Positions 18,590-26,880 of a stretch of DNA of 64,000 nucleotides are shown here, piece after piece. The position numbers were made by a program, and so were the translations under genes. The first letter of the stretch is position 1. Each line of letters opens with the position of its first letter. This stretch comes from Streptomyces guryensis (GTDB lineage: Bacteria; Actinomycetota; Actinomycetes; Streptomycetales; Streptomycetaceae), in the NCBI RefSeq assembly GCF_021261325.1, contig NZ_JAJSBI010000007.1:310001-374000 (forward strand), given 5' to 3'. The notes beneath the pieces were generated by a model, which was given only the letters and a program-made list of their open reading frames with translations, had not been told where the DNA came from and ran no database searches.

Positions 18590-18685
18590 TCATCGGGCGT
18601 TTGCCTCCGCGGACATGAGCGCGTCGGCGAACGTCTTGACCATCGCGTGCAGCAGATCCGGACTCGCCGCGGCAAAGTTGTCTTC
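18590..18685 (-). pseudogene. IS256-type transposase N-terminal fragment
   Basis: The minus strand reads AAASPDLLHAMVKTFADALM followed by SAEANAR and a stop, the characteristic N-terminal helix of IS256-family (Mutator) transposases. Nothing of the DDE domain follows. The rest of 18454-19056 contains no other gene that can be supported. Confidence 0.55.
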
Positions 18686-19056
18686 CGTGCGAGAGCATGG
18701 AGGGGCAGACTGCCAGATGCGGTCATCGTGAGGATCTCCAGGGCCGCACCGCTGACTCGCGGCAATTCCGAGCACGTCGCGACGGGATGGAGGGGGAACA
18801 TGTGGGGCTCTTCAGCAGGAAAACGCCACCCAGCAGTGCTGCGGGAAGTTGCAGAGGAGTGGGGGCTGGGATGCGTCCCGGTCTTGCAGCCTGTCGCTGA
18901 GGAGCGCATCTCGCTCCCGACCGCGGTTTCCCCCGCCACATCACCTTCCTCAAACCAAGTTTCGTAGGCTGAGCGGCGGAGTCCGGGGCTTGTAAGGCTG
19001 CCACAATCGGTGTGGCGGGCAGTTGAAGGCGGTAACCCTGCGGCCGTGGAGTTCGC

Positions 19057-19193
19057 GGTGGCCGCTCGGTGGCCGGATGCCTTCGGACCCTGCATCACGG
19101 GATGGCACTGGTCAACCAGTCCCGCGTGCTCTGATCAGGAAAAACGCCACCCGGCGGCACGACCCGGCACCAGGCAACACGATCGCTCATGGT
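19057..19193 (+). repeat. Right-arm flank of attachment site copy 2
   Basis: Same block as before copy 1: GGTGGCC boxes at 19057-19063 and 19068-19074 (11-bp period, 137 bp before the core), then CTGCATCACGGG, GGTCAACC and GTGCTCTGATCAGGAAAAACG. Confidence 0.6.
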
Positions 19194-19237
19194 CTCGTAA
19201 TGCGTAGGTCTCGGGTTCGAATCCCGAAGGCGGCTCC
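19194..19237 (+). repeat. tRNA-Thr(CGT) 3'-half, att-like core copy 2
   Basis: Identical to copy 1 over all 44 bases, again without a 5' half. It marks the right end of the interval with the RHS locus and the left end of the interval with the type VII-like locus. Confidence 0.85.
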
Positions 19238-19560
19238 AAGGTGAAACCCAGGTTAGGCCTCTGGCCTGGGATTTCTTGTTTCGGGTGACCTTGGAATCCG
19301 GGCTAATCGGGCACCTGTGGTCGACGCATCGCAATGCGTAGGTCTGGGATTGACGACCGGTGGGCGTTTCGGTTCACAGAGCTGTGACCTGGCTTTTTGT
19401 TCGGTGCTGCCGGTCGGCTCGGGTCTGTTGGGTTCGGTGTGGTGGCCATGTGGTGGCCAAGCGTGCAGAGATCGTGCAAGCGGGTCCCGATCCGCCGTGC
19501 CCTCGCAGGTGTGCTCAAGGCCGCAGGGTTGTGACATCCGGACAATCCCACGATCAACGC
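19238..19560 (+). repeat. Left-arm flank of attachment site copy 2
   Basis: Closely similar to the flank after copy 1: CCCAGGT...CCTGGG hairpin, GTGACCTTGGAATCCGGG, partial core ATGCGTAGGTCT at 19334 (134 bp after that of the core), GGTGGCC boxes at 19441 and 19452, and CATCCGGACAATCCCA. Short minus-strand frames across it are antisense to the arm and are not supported as genes. Confidence 0.6.
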
Positions 19561-20140
19561 GCTGCGCCTGGGGGCTCGACAACCCGCTCCCAGGGCGACT
19601 CCTCCTGCGCCTGCAACAGTTGGCGCTCAACAGCCTCGATTCAGTTCGGCTTGTCGATGAGGGCGCCGAATGCGATGGACGCTGCTGCTTGCCCTCGTGC
19701 CACGCGATCGTCTCCCCCGCGACCTGTCGCCCGCTACGTGGTCGTGTCGCGCGTCGTGCAGCACCGCGACTTTGCTGGTGATCTTGTGTGGGGTGCTGGC
19801 GGGTGAGCCGTGGCGTGCTTCGCTGAGGGTGTACTGGGGTGCCTTGGTGAGAGCGGGGTGTGGCTGCGCCGTCGTAACGGCCGAGCACGTTGATACTCCG
19901 TCAGGACTGCACCACTGGCTCCCGGACTATGCCGGGAGTTTCAGCGGCCGGGGGCGGAGACGGGCGTCGTGCTGGTAGTGGCTTACATCCGCGATCGTGG
20001 TCGGCAGGCTGCCTTGGCCCGTCTAGCTGTCGACGGTCACGTAATTCCCCAGGGCTGCGGTCGTGTAATTCCCCAGTCGCTGAGGACCGCAGTGGCTGTG
20101 TGACTCTGCCCCTTCGCTGTTGCGGAGCGTCTCCCGCGGG
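19561..20140. other. Region without a supported gene
   Basis: Possible decayed coding sequence on the minus strand (APQYTLSEARHGSPASTPHK is one protein-like run), but frames are broken and no family is recognised. No promoter or RNA is evident. Confidence 0.3.
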
Positions 20141-20614
20141 TCAGTGCTCTGCGAGGTCTTCCAGCTGCCGAACGACGTGTTCAATGGGTGCTGTGGCGTC
20201 GATCTCGACGGTCGCAGTCGCTCGGAGCAATGGCTCGACGGTGTTCAGGTGGTCGATGACGGCATCTCGCTCTTCAGGTAGCTTGCCGTAGGGGTTGTTG
20301 GTTCGCGCCGCGATGCGGGTCAGCAGGACCTCGGCGGGTGCGCTCAGCAGCACGATGTGGTCGAACAGCGGATAGAACTGGCCTTGGTTGGTCTTGCAGC
20401 CGGCCACGAAGAGGTTGCCGTGGTCGTGGCTGCTGAGCAGGTCGGTGATGGCCTGCTCGCGCCAGATCCAGTCGGCAGAGCCGTCGGGCTGGGTCACCCA
20501 GTGGCTCCAGGTGTCGGTATCGGTGTCCACTGTGCTGTGCCCTCGCAGGCGCAGGGAGTGGAGTGCCGTCGACTTGCCGGTGCCGGACATTCCTGTGATC
20601 AAGACTTTCGTCAC
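20141..20614 (-). CDS. Small P-loop kinase-like AAA protein
   Basis: A 157-residue protein with a single P-loop at the very N-terminus (ITGMSGTGKSTAL), an acidic DTDTDTW segment at residues 29-35 in the position where small-molecule kinases bind substrate, and an LSAPAEVLLTRIAARTNNPY lid region with arginines as in shikimate/adenylate-type kinases. The start is GTG at 20614. Probably a cytosolic small-molecule kinase; related proteins are usually annotated only as AAA-family ATPase. It stands alone between the conserved arm and an IS3 element, with no partner that suggests a substrate. Confidence 0.65.
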   Translation of the reverse strand: MTKVLITGMSGTGKSTALHSLRLRGHSTVDTDTDTWSHWVTQPDGSADWIWREQAITDLLSSHDHGNLFVAGCKTNQGQFYPLFDHIVLLSAPAEVLLTRIAARTNNPYGKLPEERDAVIDHLNTVEPLLRATATVEIDATAPIEHVVRQLEDLAEH

Positions 20615-20707
20615 GCAGTAAGCCTATGAGGGCCATCACGTGGCCGTGTCGGGCGGACAGGAGCGGGACCCTTCTGAAGTGACCCCTCGGGTCCCGACAC
20701 TTCCGTT

Positions 20708-21592
20708 TTATGCCGCGAGGCCGAGCCGTTGCCTGTAGCGGTTCCTCGCCTCATACGGTGTGATGTAGCCGATGGTCGAGTGGAGCCGCTCCCGGTTGTA
20801 ATGTTCCGCGATCCACCGGAAAACGTCCTGCCGGGCCTGCATCCTTGTCTCCCAGACCGTCGTGCCGATCTCGGCTTTGAGGACGGCAAAGAAGCTCTCC
20901 GCCGCAGCATTGTCGAAACACGACCCGGTTCGGCCGACACTCTGCCTGATGTCCAACTCCGCAAGTCTGTCCCGGAATTGACGAGACGTATATTGCGACC
21001 CGCGGTCCGAATGAAAGATCGCATTGCCGGCGGTGTGTCCGCCAGCATGGGCCATTCGGATGGCATCCTCCACGAGCTGAGCCCTCATATGGTCGGCCAT
21101 CGACCAGCCCACGACCTCACGCGTGCACAGGTCGATCACCGTCGCCAGATACAGCCATCCCTCAGCGGTCGGCATACAGGTGATGTCACCAACGAGTTTC
21201 AGCCCCGGCATCGGCGCCGTGAAGTCACGCAGAATCAGATCCGGCGCGGGCGCAGCCGAGCGGTCCTGTTTCGTCAGGGACCGCGTTTTCCGTCGCGTTA
21301 TCCCCGCGATCTGCCTCTCCCGCATGATCCGCGCGACCCGTTTGCGGTTCACGACCTGCCCGCGACGGCGCAGTTCGCGGGTGATCCGCAGGGCACCGTA
21401 GGATCCCCGGGAACCGGTATGGATCTCCCGGATGCTGTGTGCCAGCGCCTCCTCGACGCCGGCTTTCTCCTCCCGCACCTCCTTGTTCTTGTGCCAGGTG
21501 TAGTAACCGGACCGGTCCCAGCCCAGGACGTCACACATCCGCTTCACGCCGTGGGCGTGCCGGTGCTCGTCGACGAAACGGAAGCGGATCAC
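20708..21592 (-). CDS. IS3-family transposase OrfB (DDE integrase)
   Basis: A 294-residue DDE transposase. Residues 40-90 form the HTH_21 region (SYGALRITRELRRRGQVVNR). The rve core shows the first catalytic D in KLVGDITCMPT, the second in NAIFHSDRGSQYTS, and the E in NAAAESFFAVLKAE, with the final FRWIAEHYNRERLHSTIGY. All three acidic residues are intact, so it should be active. It starts at GTG 21592, overlapping the OrfA stop as GTGA. OrfB normally works as an OrfAB fusion made by frameshifting; no slippery A-run is seen, so translational coupling may apply here. Confidence 0.9.
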   Translation of the reverse strand: MIRFRFVDEHRHAHGVKRMCDVLGWDRSGYYTWHKNKEVREEKAGVEEALAHSIREIHTGSRGSYGALRITRELRRRGQVVNRKRVARIMRERQIAGITRRKTRSLTKQDRSAAPAPDLILRDFTAPMPGLKLVGDITCMPTAEGWLYLATVIDLCTREVVGWSMADHMRAQLVEDAIRMAHAGGHTAGNAIFHSDRGSQYTSRQFRDRLAELDIRQSVGRTGSCFDNAAAESFFAVLKAEIGTTVWETRMQARQDVFRWIAEHYNRERLHSTIGYITPYEARNRYRQRLGLAA

Positions 21593-21897
21593 CGTGTCGT
21601 CTCCCGCGCGAAATAAGCGGCAGCTTTCCGGAGGATCTCGTTGTCCTCCTTGAGCCGGGCATTCTCCCGCCGCAGGCGTTTGAGCTCGTCTTTCTCGGCA
21701 GAGGTCATACCGGCCTCACCCCCGCCGTCCGCGTCCTGGGCGCGGGCCTTGTCCTCGCGGATCCAGTTCCGCAGCGTCTCCAGATGGATGCCCAGGCTCC
21801 GTGCGATGTCGGTGAGGGTTCGGTCCTTCGAGGAACGCGCCAGGTCCACTGGGTCCCGCTTGAACTCTTCGGGGTAATTCTTCCGCTTTGCCACCAT
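21589..21897 (-). CDS. IS3-family transposase OrfA (HTH and leucine zipper)
   Basis: A 102-residue DNA-binding partner of OrfB. It has the HTH_Tnp_1 domain (YPEEFKRDPVDLARSSKDRT, then ARSLGIHLETLRNWIRED) and a C-terminal leucine-zipper coiled coil (ELKRLRRENARLKEDNEILR). It recognises the terminal repeats and multimerises with OrfB during transposition. Length and layout are standard for the IS3 group, and nothing is missing. Confidence 0.88.
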   Translation of the reverse strand: MVAKRKNYPEEFKRDPVDLARSSKDRTLTDIARSLGIHLETLRNWIREDKARAQDADGGGEAGMTSAEKDELKRLRRENARLKEDNEILRKAAAYFARETTR

Positions 21898-22080
21898 GGA
21901 TCGCTTCCCCTGGATGACGAAACATCCAGCGTCCAGGTGTCGGAATCTCGGGGGTCACTCCATCCGTGGGTGCACCCGGCCGAATCCCAAGTTGGTGTCG
22001 CCGAGCAGCAGCGCCTGGGCGACGGACGGCCAGTCCCTTCCGGGGCCCGGCTAAAGCCGTACGTCGCCCAGCCTGTCAAT

Positions 22081-22142
22081 GTCCGAAGTTGTCTGCACGG
22101 ATGTTCGGAGTGGTCTGCACATTCAGGGGGTGTGCAGACCAC
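22081..22142 (+). repeat. Left-end transposase-binding repeats of the transposon
   Basis: GTCCGAAGTTGTCTGCAC (22081-22098) and TTCGGAGTGGTCTGCAC (22104-22120) are tandem copies of the motif found at the right end. A further copy in opposite orientation makes a perfect 12-bp inverted repeat, GTGGTCTGCACA (22110-22121) with TGTGCAGACCAC (22131-22142). MuA and TnsB bind such end arrays. Confidence 0.6.
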
Positions 22143-22234
22143 TCTCACGTGCCGGGTACGCCAGGAGTGGCGGAGGATAAGCGCACGATCCGAGACGGGC
22201 GTTCCTTTAACCCCGAACACCCCTTGCTCGTTAG

Positions 22235-23221
22235 TTAGGACGTGACGGGCAGAAACGCGTCGACGGGGAATTCCTTGAAACCCGAAACGCCGAAGCGTTT
22301 GGTGGAATCCAGCCAGACCGCAGCGATGTCACCGGGGCGATTTTTCGGGTCGAGCATGCGGGACTGCAGAAGGGCTCGAAACTTCTGCCCAGCAGGGACT
22401 TTGCCCGACGTATCGATCTGGCGGTTGTCCTGATCGAATAGAGTAACTTCTGTCGCCTGGTAGATCCCTTCGTCCAGCGGTTCGCCTCCGCCTAGGTCAA
22501 CACCGGTAACGGAATCGGCGCCGATGCAGTAGTCAGAGTGTCCTTGTACCGGCATCGTGCAGTCGGAGGAGCTCGCTCTGACACGGCCAGCGCTCACTGC
22601 GGCGCGGCTGTAGACCAGGAACCAGCCTTCGTTCAGGCCACCCAAGTATTTGCGGTTGCCCCAGTCTGGGCTGGTCTTGCCGGTGACGGAGATACCTGGC
22701 CCTGAGGACCACTTGGCGCTGGTGAAGGTGGGCGGCTGGGAAGTCGGGGGGGATGGGGTCGCCGATGGGGAGTCGTACAGGTCGTACGTTTCGATTCCCA
22801 GGTCGGAATCGAGATGGAGCCGGTGGCCATTCTGCTGGATGGTGCCATGTACGTCGCCGCCGAGCTGCTCTCCCGTCAGGCTGATCTCGGTGCCGTGCTG
22901 CGTGCCCTGAAAAGGCTTCGGGTCGCTCGATGTCGTCCAAGGGGCGGAATCGTTCGCCTTTTCCTGGAGGGTGTATGTGCCGTCGATGGGGCCGTTGTCT
23001 TCCTGCGACGCCCAGCTCAGAATCTCACGCTGGTCAGGGTACTCAGGGTTGACGCCGTAGAAGGTGTGCTTGACGATTTTGTGGGTCGGCTGGGCCAACT
23101 GGGTCGGTCGGCTGTCGCTGCAGCCCGGAATAACCACCGTCGCGGCGATGACTGCGGCAACGGAAATTAACGGAGATCGCGAGCCCATGCGCATTTTGTT
23201 TTTCACTTCCTTGCGTGACAT
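22235..23221 (-). CDS. Putative secreted lipoprotein, transposon cargo
   Basis: A 328-residue exported lipoprotein. The N-terminus is a lipoprotein signal: basic residues, SPLISVAAVIAATVV, then the lipobox IPGC with the lipidated cysteine at about residue 34. The mature part is beta-rich and polar, with a Pro/Ser/Thr linker (SPSATPSPPTSQPPT) near residue 160 separating two halves; two cysteines (SSDCTMPVQ and DYCIGAD) could form a disulphide. No family is recognised. It is the only intact gene in the transposon and has lower G+C than neighbours, so it is cargo, presumably displayed outside the cell. Function unknown. Confidence 0.6.
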   Translation of the reverse strand: MSRKEVKNKMRMGSRSPLISVAAVIAATVVIPGCSDSRPTQLAQPTHKIVKHTFYGVNPEYPDQREILSWASQEDNGPIDGTYTLQEKANDSAPWTTSSDPKPFQGTQHGTEISLTGEQLGGDVHGTIQQNGHRLHLDSDLGIETYDLYDSPSATPSPPTSQPPTFTSAKWSSGPGISVTGKTSPDWGNRKYLGGLNEGWFLVYSRAAVSAGRVRASSSDCTMPVQGHSDYCIGADSVTGVDLGGGEPLDEGIYQATEVTLFDQDNRQIDTSGKVPAGQKFRALLQSRMLDPKNRPGDIAAVWLDSTKRFGVSGFKEFPVDAFLPVTS

Positions 23222-23254
23222 TGGCGACTCTTCTCGCTGCGAGTGGATTAGCGC

Positions 23255-23489
23255 TCATAGGGCACCGGCGGTTGTCGCCGTCCCGCGCAGATAACGATGT
23301 GGGGAGGTCTTGGGGATAACGGTCTTGGTGGCGATCTCGTCGAGGCTGCTGCCCTGCTGCTTCAGTAGCCGCGCGTACTCGATCTTGTCTGCCGGGTGAG
23401 CGACGGGGCGGCCGGTATGGCGGCCAGCGGCTTCGGCGACGGCGCGGGCGTGGGCGGCGCGTTCGGCGGTGAAGGTGCGTTCCATCTCG
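23255..23489 (-). pseudogene. Serine resolvase/invertase C-terminal remnant
   Basis: Encodes FTAERAAHARAVAEAAGRHT, GRPVAHPADKIEYARLLKQQ, then a DEIATKTVIPKTSPHRYLRG helix-turn-helix, the DNA-binding end of small serine recombinases. The catalytic N-terminal domain with the active serine is absent; the fragment begins at a 16-bp inverted repeat. Transposons of the Tn552/Tn5053 group carry a resolvase beside TniA, which fits the pairing here. Confidence 0.7.
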
Positions 23490-23525
23490 GCGGGGCTGCG
23501 GGCGGCACTCCGCCCGCAGCCCCGC
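23490..23525 (+). repeat. Perfect 16-bp inverted repeat at a gene-fragment junction
   Basis: GCGGGGCTGCGGGCGG (23490-23505) and CCGCCCGCAGCCCCGC (23510-23525) are exact reverse complements with a 4-base loop. It sits exactly where the TniA-like N-terminus stops and the resolvase C-terminus begins, so it probably marks the internal deletion that removed most of both genes. Confidence 0.7.
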
Positions 23526-24000
23526 CGCCTCACTCCCCTCCCGCGCGGTGGTCGAGGCAACCGGATCCAGCCGCGCGATCCGACGCATCACCGCTCCCCG
23601 CGAGGGAACCCGCAGCCCACGAGCGCGGCAATGGCGCGTGATCTCGCGGCAGATCGCCGCCATGGTTCGGCGCTGCCGCGTCAGGTACCTGGTGCGCAGT
23701 ACCTCTTGAGCGATCGCCTCGACCTCATCGGACAGACGCCCACCACCGCGGCCACCGCTGGAGCAGCTCTGAAGCAGGTCCGATACCACCCCTTCACCCG
23801 CCCGCCACCGCCCGACCAGCACGTACACCTGGCGCCGGGAGATCCGAAGCATCGCGGCGGCCTCGTCCGCGTCTGTCAGCCCCACCGTGTCCTTCTCGGC
23901 AAGCGGCCCTATCACCTCGGCCTGCCGTACCGCGGCATCCCATAACCCGGCAGGCGCGGTCCGAACCCCGCGCTCCGCCACTGGCCCATCGACCATCCGG
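23526..24000 (-). pseudogene. TniA/Mu-type transposase N-terminal remnant
   Basis: Begins at about 24000 (MVDGPVAERG) and reads ADEAAAMLRISRRQVYVLVG, RAGEGVVSDLLQ, GGRLSDEVEAIAQEVLRTRY, LTRQRRTMAAICREITRHCR, then SRGAVMRRIARLDPVAST. These are the paired HTH domains that precede the DDE catalytic core in Tn552/TniA/Mu-type transposases. The sequence breaks before the catalytic domain. These HTH domains normally bind the repeated sites at the transposon ends, which are well preserved. Confidence 0.72.
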
Positions 24001-24012
24001 AAGTCCCCCGTC

Positions 24013-24130
24013 GCGCACACGACTACGGCCAAGTGGACCGTAGTGCAGATGACTTCGGACCATCTGAGAGTTCACACTTCCCTGCACTCCGTGGCGAATC
24101 CCCAGTTCATCCGTGCACACGACTACGGAC
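24013..24130 (-). repeat. Right-end transposase-binding repeats of the transposon
   Basis: Three 18-bp copies in one orientation: 24113-24130 (GTGCACACGACTACGGAC), 24043-24060 (GTGCAGATGACTTCGGAC) and 24013-24030 (GCGCACACGACTACGGCC). The outermost lies inside the terminal repeat. The spacing (30 and 70 bp) and the asymmetry with the left end recall Tn7-like end arrays. Confidence 0.65.
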
Positions 24131-24229
24131 ATTCACACAGCCCTTCGACTGTCTGGGCGACCGTGCACCCCGGGGGAACCGTATGGCCCCACACGTCGAG
24201 CGGTACGGGATGGACGGTCCCACACCGCG

Positions 24230-24484
24230 AAGGACGGCGATCGCCTGATCACCCGCCGACAAAGCCTCGCGAGCGGCCGGCAGGAATCGCTCACCCTCTT
24301 CGGTCAGCCGTACGCATCTGGGCGAGGTAGGCCAAGTCACGATGACGGCTCCCGTGAGGGCGCACACCAGCGAGACCGCACGGGCGCGCGGCCGCGGCAG
24401 CCGGTGACCGTCGCGCATTCGTACCCGATTGCCGCGCTCACGCCCCAGGCGCGGGGCGTCGGAAGATCGGAGATCAATGGGATG
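24230..24484 (-). pseudogene. LysR-type regulator fragment
   Basis: The minus strand reads RCVRLTEEGERFLPAAREAL followed by SAGDQAIAVLRG, the end of the LysR helix-turn-helix domain and the start of its linker helix. The preceding HTH core is not recognisable and the ligand-binding domain is absent; the frame ends near the transposon boundary. A decayed fragment only. Confidence 0.5.
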
Positions 24485-24564
24485 TGATCAGCCGCACCCT
24501 CCTGACTTTCCCACCGGATCTCGTCACCCGAAAAACGCTCGCGTGCCCTGAGTCGCGCAGCCGC

Positions 24565-25614
24565 CTACATGGTTGTGCCGGGATCAGGGAGAATCCAGCT
24601 ACCATTGTCGTCGAATTCGAGGGTGGCTGTACCCAGGGAGTGGTAGTTCCGTGCGACGCCCATCCTTTCCAGTTCGTGGAGCGCGGCGCCATTGGCGGCA
24701 TCGAGGGGACCAAAATTCGCCCCGGGGACGAACTGGTAGTAACTGCTGATCTGCAAGGTGGTTTCCCATGTGCCCTGTGGCGTCTGATGCCCGGCCACTC
24801 GGACGAAACAACCTTTGATCGCACCCGTCCAATTTCCGTTGTCGGGGAACATGTCGGAATTGTAGATGTAGCCCGAGTCGAAGCCGTTCTTTCCAGTTGC
24901 CCGTGCGAGCGCGACCTGGTCGCGAACCGTTTGGTCGACCATATGCTGGAACTTCTGGGACTGTGTATACGGGTCCAGCGAGCTGAAGTGGAGATCGCTT
25001 CCCGATCCGTCGAGATAGTGTTGGAAGAATCGCGCGGCATCGGCTCCGGGATACAAATATGACCCGCCCGCGATACTTTCCGCGTAATCCTGCAACAGGG
25101 GAGTCGTCGAGTCGGGTTGGTCGGCTCCGTAGTCGTTTCCGTGGTCCGGCTGGAAGGCGCCCTTGGCATTCACCACTGGGAGATCCGGACCTGCCCAGCC
25201 GACGACAGGCGGGAACCGCGGATCGGTCGCCAGCGGCGGCGGCTCCGGAGGCAAGGGTCCTTGAGGCAGCAAGGGGGCGTTGGCCGCCATGGCCAGCGCC
25301 GGTGAGACCGAGGACGGTGCATTGGGCAACTGCTCGGCACCCTGACGGTCCGTCTCCTCGATGGCCTGGACGATGGCCTGTGCTGCCTGGGCTATCCGGG
25401 ACAACGCCTGCCGCATGGCGGTCATCCGTTGCGTGAACTGTTCGCGTTCGCGGGCGAAGAGCTGCGCCGTCTGGCCTTGCCAACTGCTGGAGGACGCCAA
25501 ACGATCAGCCAGGCTCTCCACGCTCGTCGCCGCCCCTTCGAAACGGGACACAGCCAAGGTGAACTCACGCGCACTGTTCGGGGCACTTGCGCCTACCAGG
25601 ACCTTCTCTGCCAT
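24565..25614 (-). CDS. WXG100-fused candidate type VII secretion effector
   Basis: A 349-residue protein. Residues 1-100 form a WXG100-like helical hairpin (AREFTLAVSRFEGAATSVES, then SSSSWQGQTAQLF with the turn WQG). A proline-rich linker (PLLPQGPLPPEPPPL) follows, and a C-terminal domain of about 200 residues: YLYPGADAARFFQHYLDGSG, GYIYNSDMFPDNGNWTGAIK, ISSYYQFVPGANFGPLDAAN. That domain is not recognised. An N-terminal secretion module, linker and unique C-terminal domain are the design of LXG/WXG-type secreted toxins. It ends the minus-strand locus with the WXG100 protein and EssC ATPase. No immunity gene is obvious. Secretion and toxicity are inferences. Confidence 0.6.
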   Translation of the reverse strand: MAEKVLVGASAPNSAREFTLAVSRFEGAATSVESLADRLASSSSWQGQTAQLFAREREQFTQRMTAMRQALSRIAQAAQAIVQAIEETDRQGAEQLPNAPSSVSPALAMAANAPLLPQGPLPPEPPPLATDPRFPPVVGWAGPDLPVVNAKGAFQPDHGNDYGADQPDSTTPLLQDYAESIAGGSYLYPGADAARFFQHYLDGSGSDLHFSSLDPYTQSQKFQHMVDQTVRDQVALARATGKNGFDSGYIYNSDMFPDNGNWTGAIKGCFVRVAGHQTPQGTWETTLQISSYYQFVPGANFGPLDAANGAALHELERMGVARNYHSLGTATLEFDDNGSWILPDPGTTM

Positions 25615-25738
25615 TTCGCATCACCGTTCTACTGAGTCACGCGGCGCGTGCCAGGTGTTCATGCCGACGATGCCGTAGACCGTGCACACGTTGGAACTGC
25701 TCCACCGCCGTGCGGGGGTCGGGGCCGAAACGGCTCTC

Positions 25739-26790
25739 TTATGCTGCCGCCGCCGTCGGCGGTAGGCATGGTCTGGGTGGCCGCGTTACCGCCCTGGCGC
25801 GCTGCGGCAGGCAGTCGCCGGTCCCGATGGAGGTCTCACTGTCGGACAGCGCGGCCGGCTCGCCCCGTGCCGCCTTCCCGGCCAGTGCCGTGCGCAGATC
25901 GATGCCGTTCAGCAGCGTACTGGGCCAGCCCGCGCCGACCGCCTGCTCCCGTGCGGCAGCGGCCACCTCGGCGGCGTCCGGGCGCTGCTCGGGGTCCTTG
26001 CGCAGGCACCGCTCGACCAGTGCGCGCCACAGCGGGGTCGGTCTGCTCCAGCCCGGGCAGGTCCGCAGTCTCGTGGACGACTCGGCACAGTTCCTCGGCG
26101 GGGCTGCCCGCGCCGAATGGCGGCCAGCCCGTGGCCGCGAACACCAGTAGTCCGCCGAGCGCGAAGACGTCGGAGACGCAGCCGACCTGTCCGGTCCTGA
26201 CCTGTTCGGGCGCCATGTACGAGGGCGTGCTGACAGGTTGCCCGGTGACCGTCAACCGGCTCGTGCCTGCGGCGTGTGCCACACCGAAGTCGACGACCTT
26301 GGGGCCGTCGTCGGCCACGATCACGTTCGATGGCTTCAGGTCGCGGTGGATGATGCCGGCGCTGTGGATGCCCTGCAGTGCCGTGGCGACGCCGGTGGCC
26401 CGCCGCCACGTCGCGGCGGCGGGCAGCGGCTGTCCCGGGGAAGCGGCGTCCTCCCGCGCGATGCCAGGTACGTACTGTGTCGCCAGCCACGGCCGGGCGG
26501 CGTCCGCCTGGGCATCGAGCAGCGGAGCGGTGAACGCCGCGTCGAGCCGCCTGACCGCCTCCAGTTCCCGGCCGAAGCGCCGCTGGAACCGGGGATCGTC
26601 CGCCAACTCGGGATGGATCACCTTCATCGCCGCCCACTCGCCGTCGGACCAGCCGAGGAACACCCGTCCCATACCGCCGGCCCCCAGCAGGCCGACCAGT
26701 CTGAACCTGGCCGACTCGCTCCGGATCGCCCGGCTCCACAGTCACCACACCGAGTGCCGTCAGCTCTTCGTCGTCCAACACTGCGCTCAT
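25739..26790 (-). pseudogene. Serine/threonine protein kinase, two frameshifts
   Basis: Three frames together give a PknB-type kinase parallel to the intact one at 33196. Frame 1 starts MSAVLDDEELTALGVVTVEP and stops making sense at ERVGQ (about 26703). Frame 2 carries FRLVGLLGAGGMGRVFLGW, MKVIHPELADDPRFQRRF, HRDLKPSN, DFGVAH and YMAPEQ. After DLPGLEQTDP (about 26037) frame 3 continues LWRALVERCLRKDPEQRPDA and ends at 25739. Each break is one base. The invariant kinase residues are present, so loss is recent or the breaks are sequencing errors. No membrane helix follows the kinase domain. Confidence 0.75.
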
Positions 26791-26880
26791 CGTTCGCCCT
26801 TGGCGTTCCGTGCCGACAGCCCGTCATCCCTGCCTCCCGCCTCCCTCTGCCGGAGAGAGGCGAGGGCGTCATCGGCGGCT

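Larger units (their letters stand above)
20680..21957 (-). mobile_element. IS3-family insertion sequence, apparently complete
   Basis: A 1278-bp element read on the minus strand, with two overlapping transposase frames and imperfect terminal inverted repeats: TGACCCCTCGGGTCCCGACA at 20680 and, on the other strand at 21957, TGACCCCCGAGATTCCGACA (about 15 of the first 20 match). Ends are TG...CA as usual for the family. No short direct repeat is visible at the boundaries (GAAG left, CTCC right), so flanks may have rearranged after insertion. Confidence 0.8.
22074..24137 (-). mobile_element. Mu/Tn552-like non-autonomous transposon with 5-bp target duplication
   Basis: A 2064-bp element bounded by 30-bp inverted repeats matching at 26 of 30 positions (22074-22103 and 24108-24137; both begin TGT.AATGTCCG and end TGCACGGATG read inward). 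The duplication CAGCC is exact at 22069-22073 and 24138-24142. TGT...ACA ends and a 5-bp duplication are standard for Mu, Tn7, Tn552 and Tn5090-type DDE transposons. Inside are a lipoprotein gene, the C-terminus of a serine resolvase and the N-terminus of a TniA-type transposase, so it must be mobilised in trans. Several subterminal repeats of about 18 bp lie at each end. Confidence 0.85.

Noticed and set aside
21580..21610. Programmed -1 frameshift between OrfA and OrfB
   Set aside because: No A6G-type slippery run or clear downstream structure; the GTGA overlap is enough for coupling.
20676..21961. Target-site duplication for the IS3 element
   Set aside because: GAAG on the left and CTCC on the right do not match, so no duplication can be claimed.
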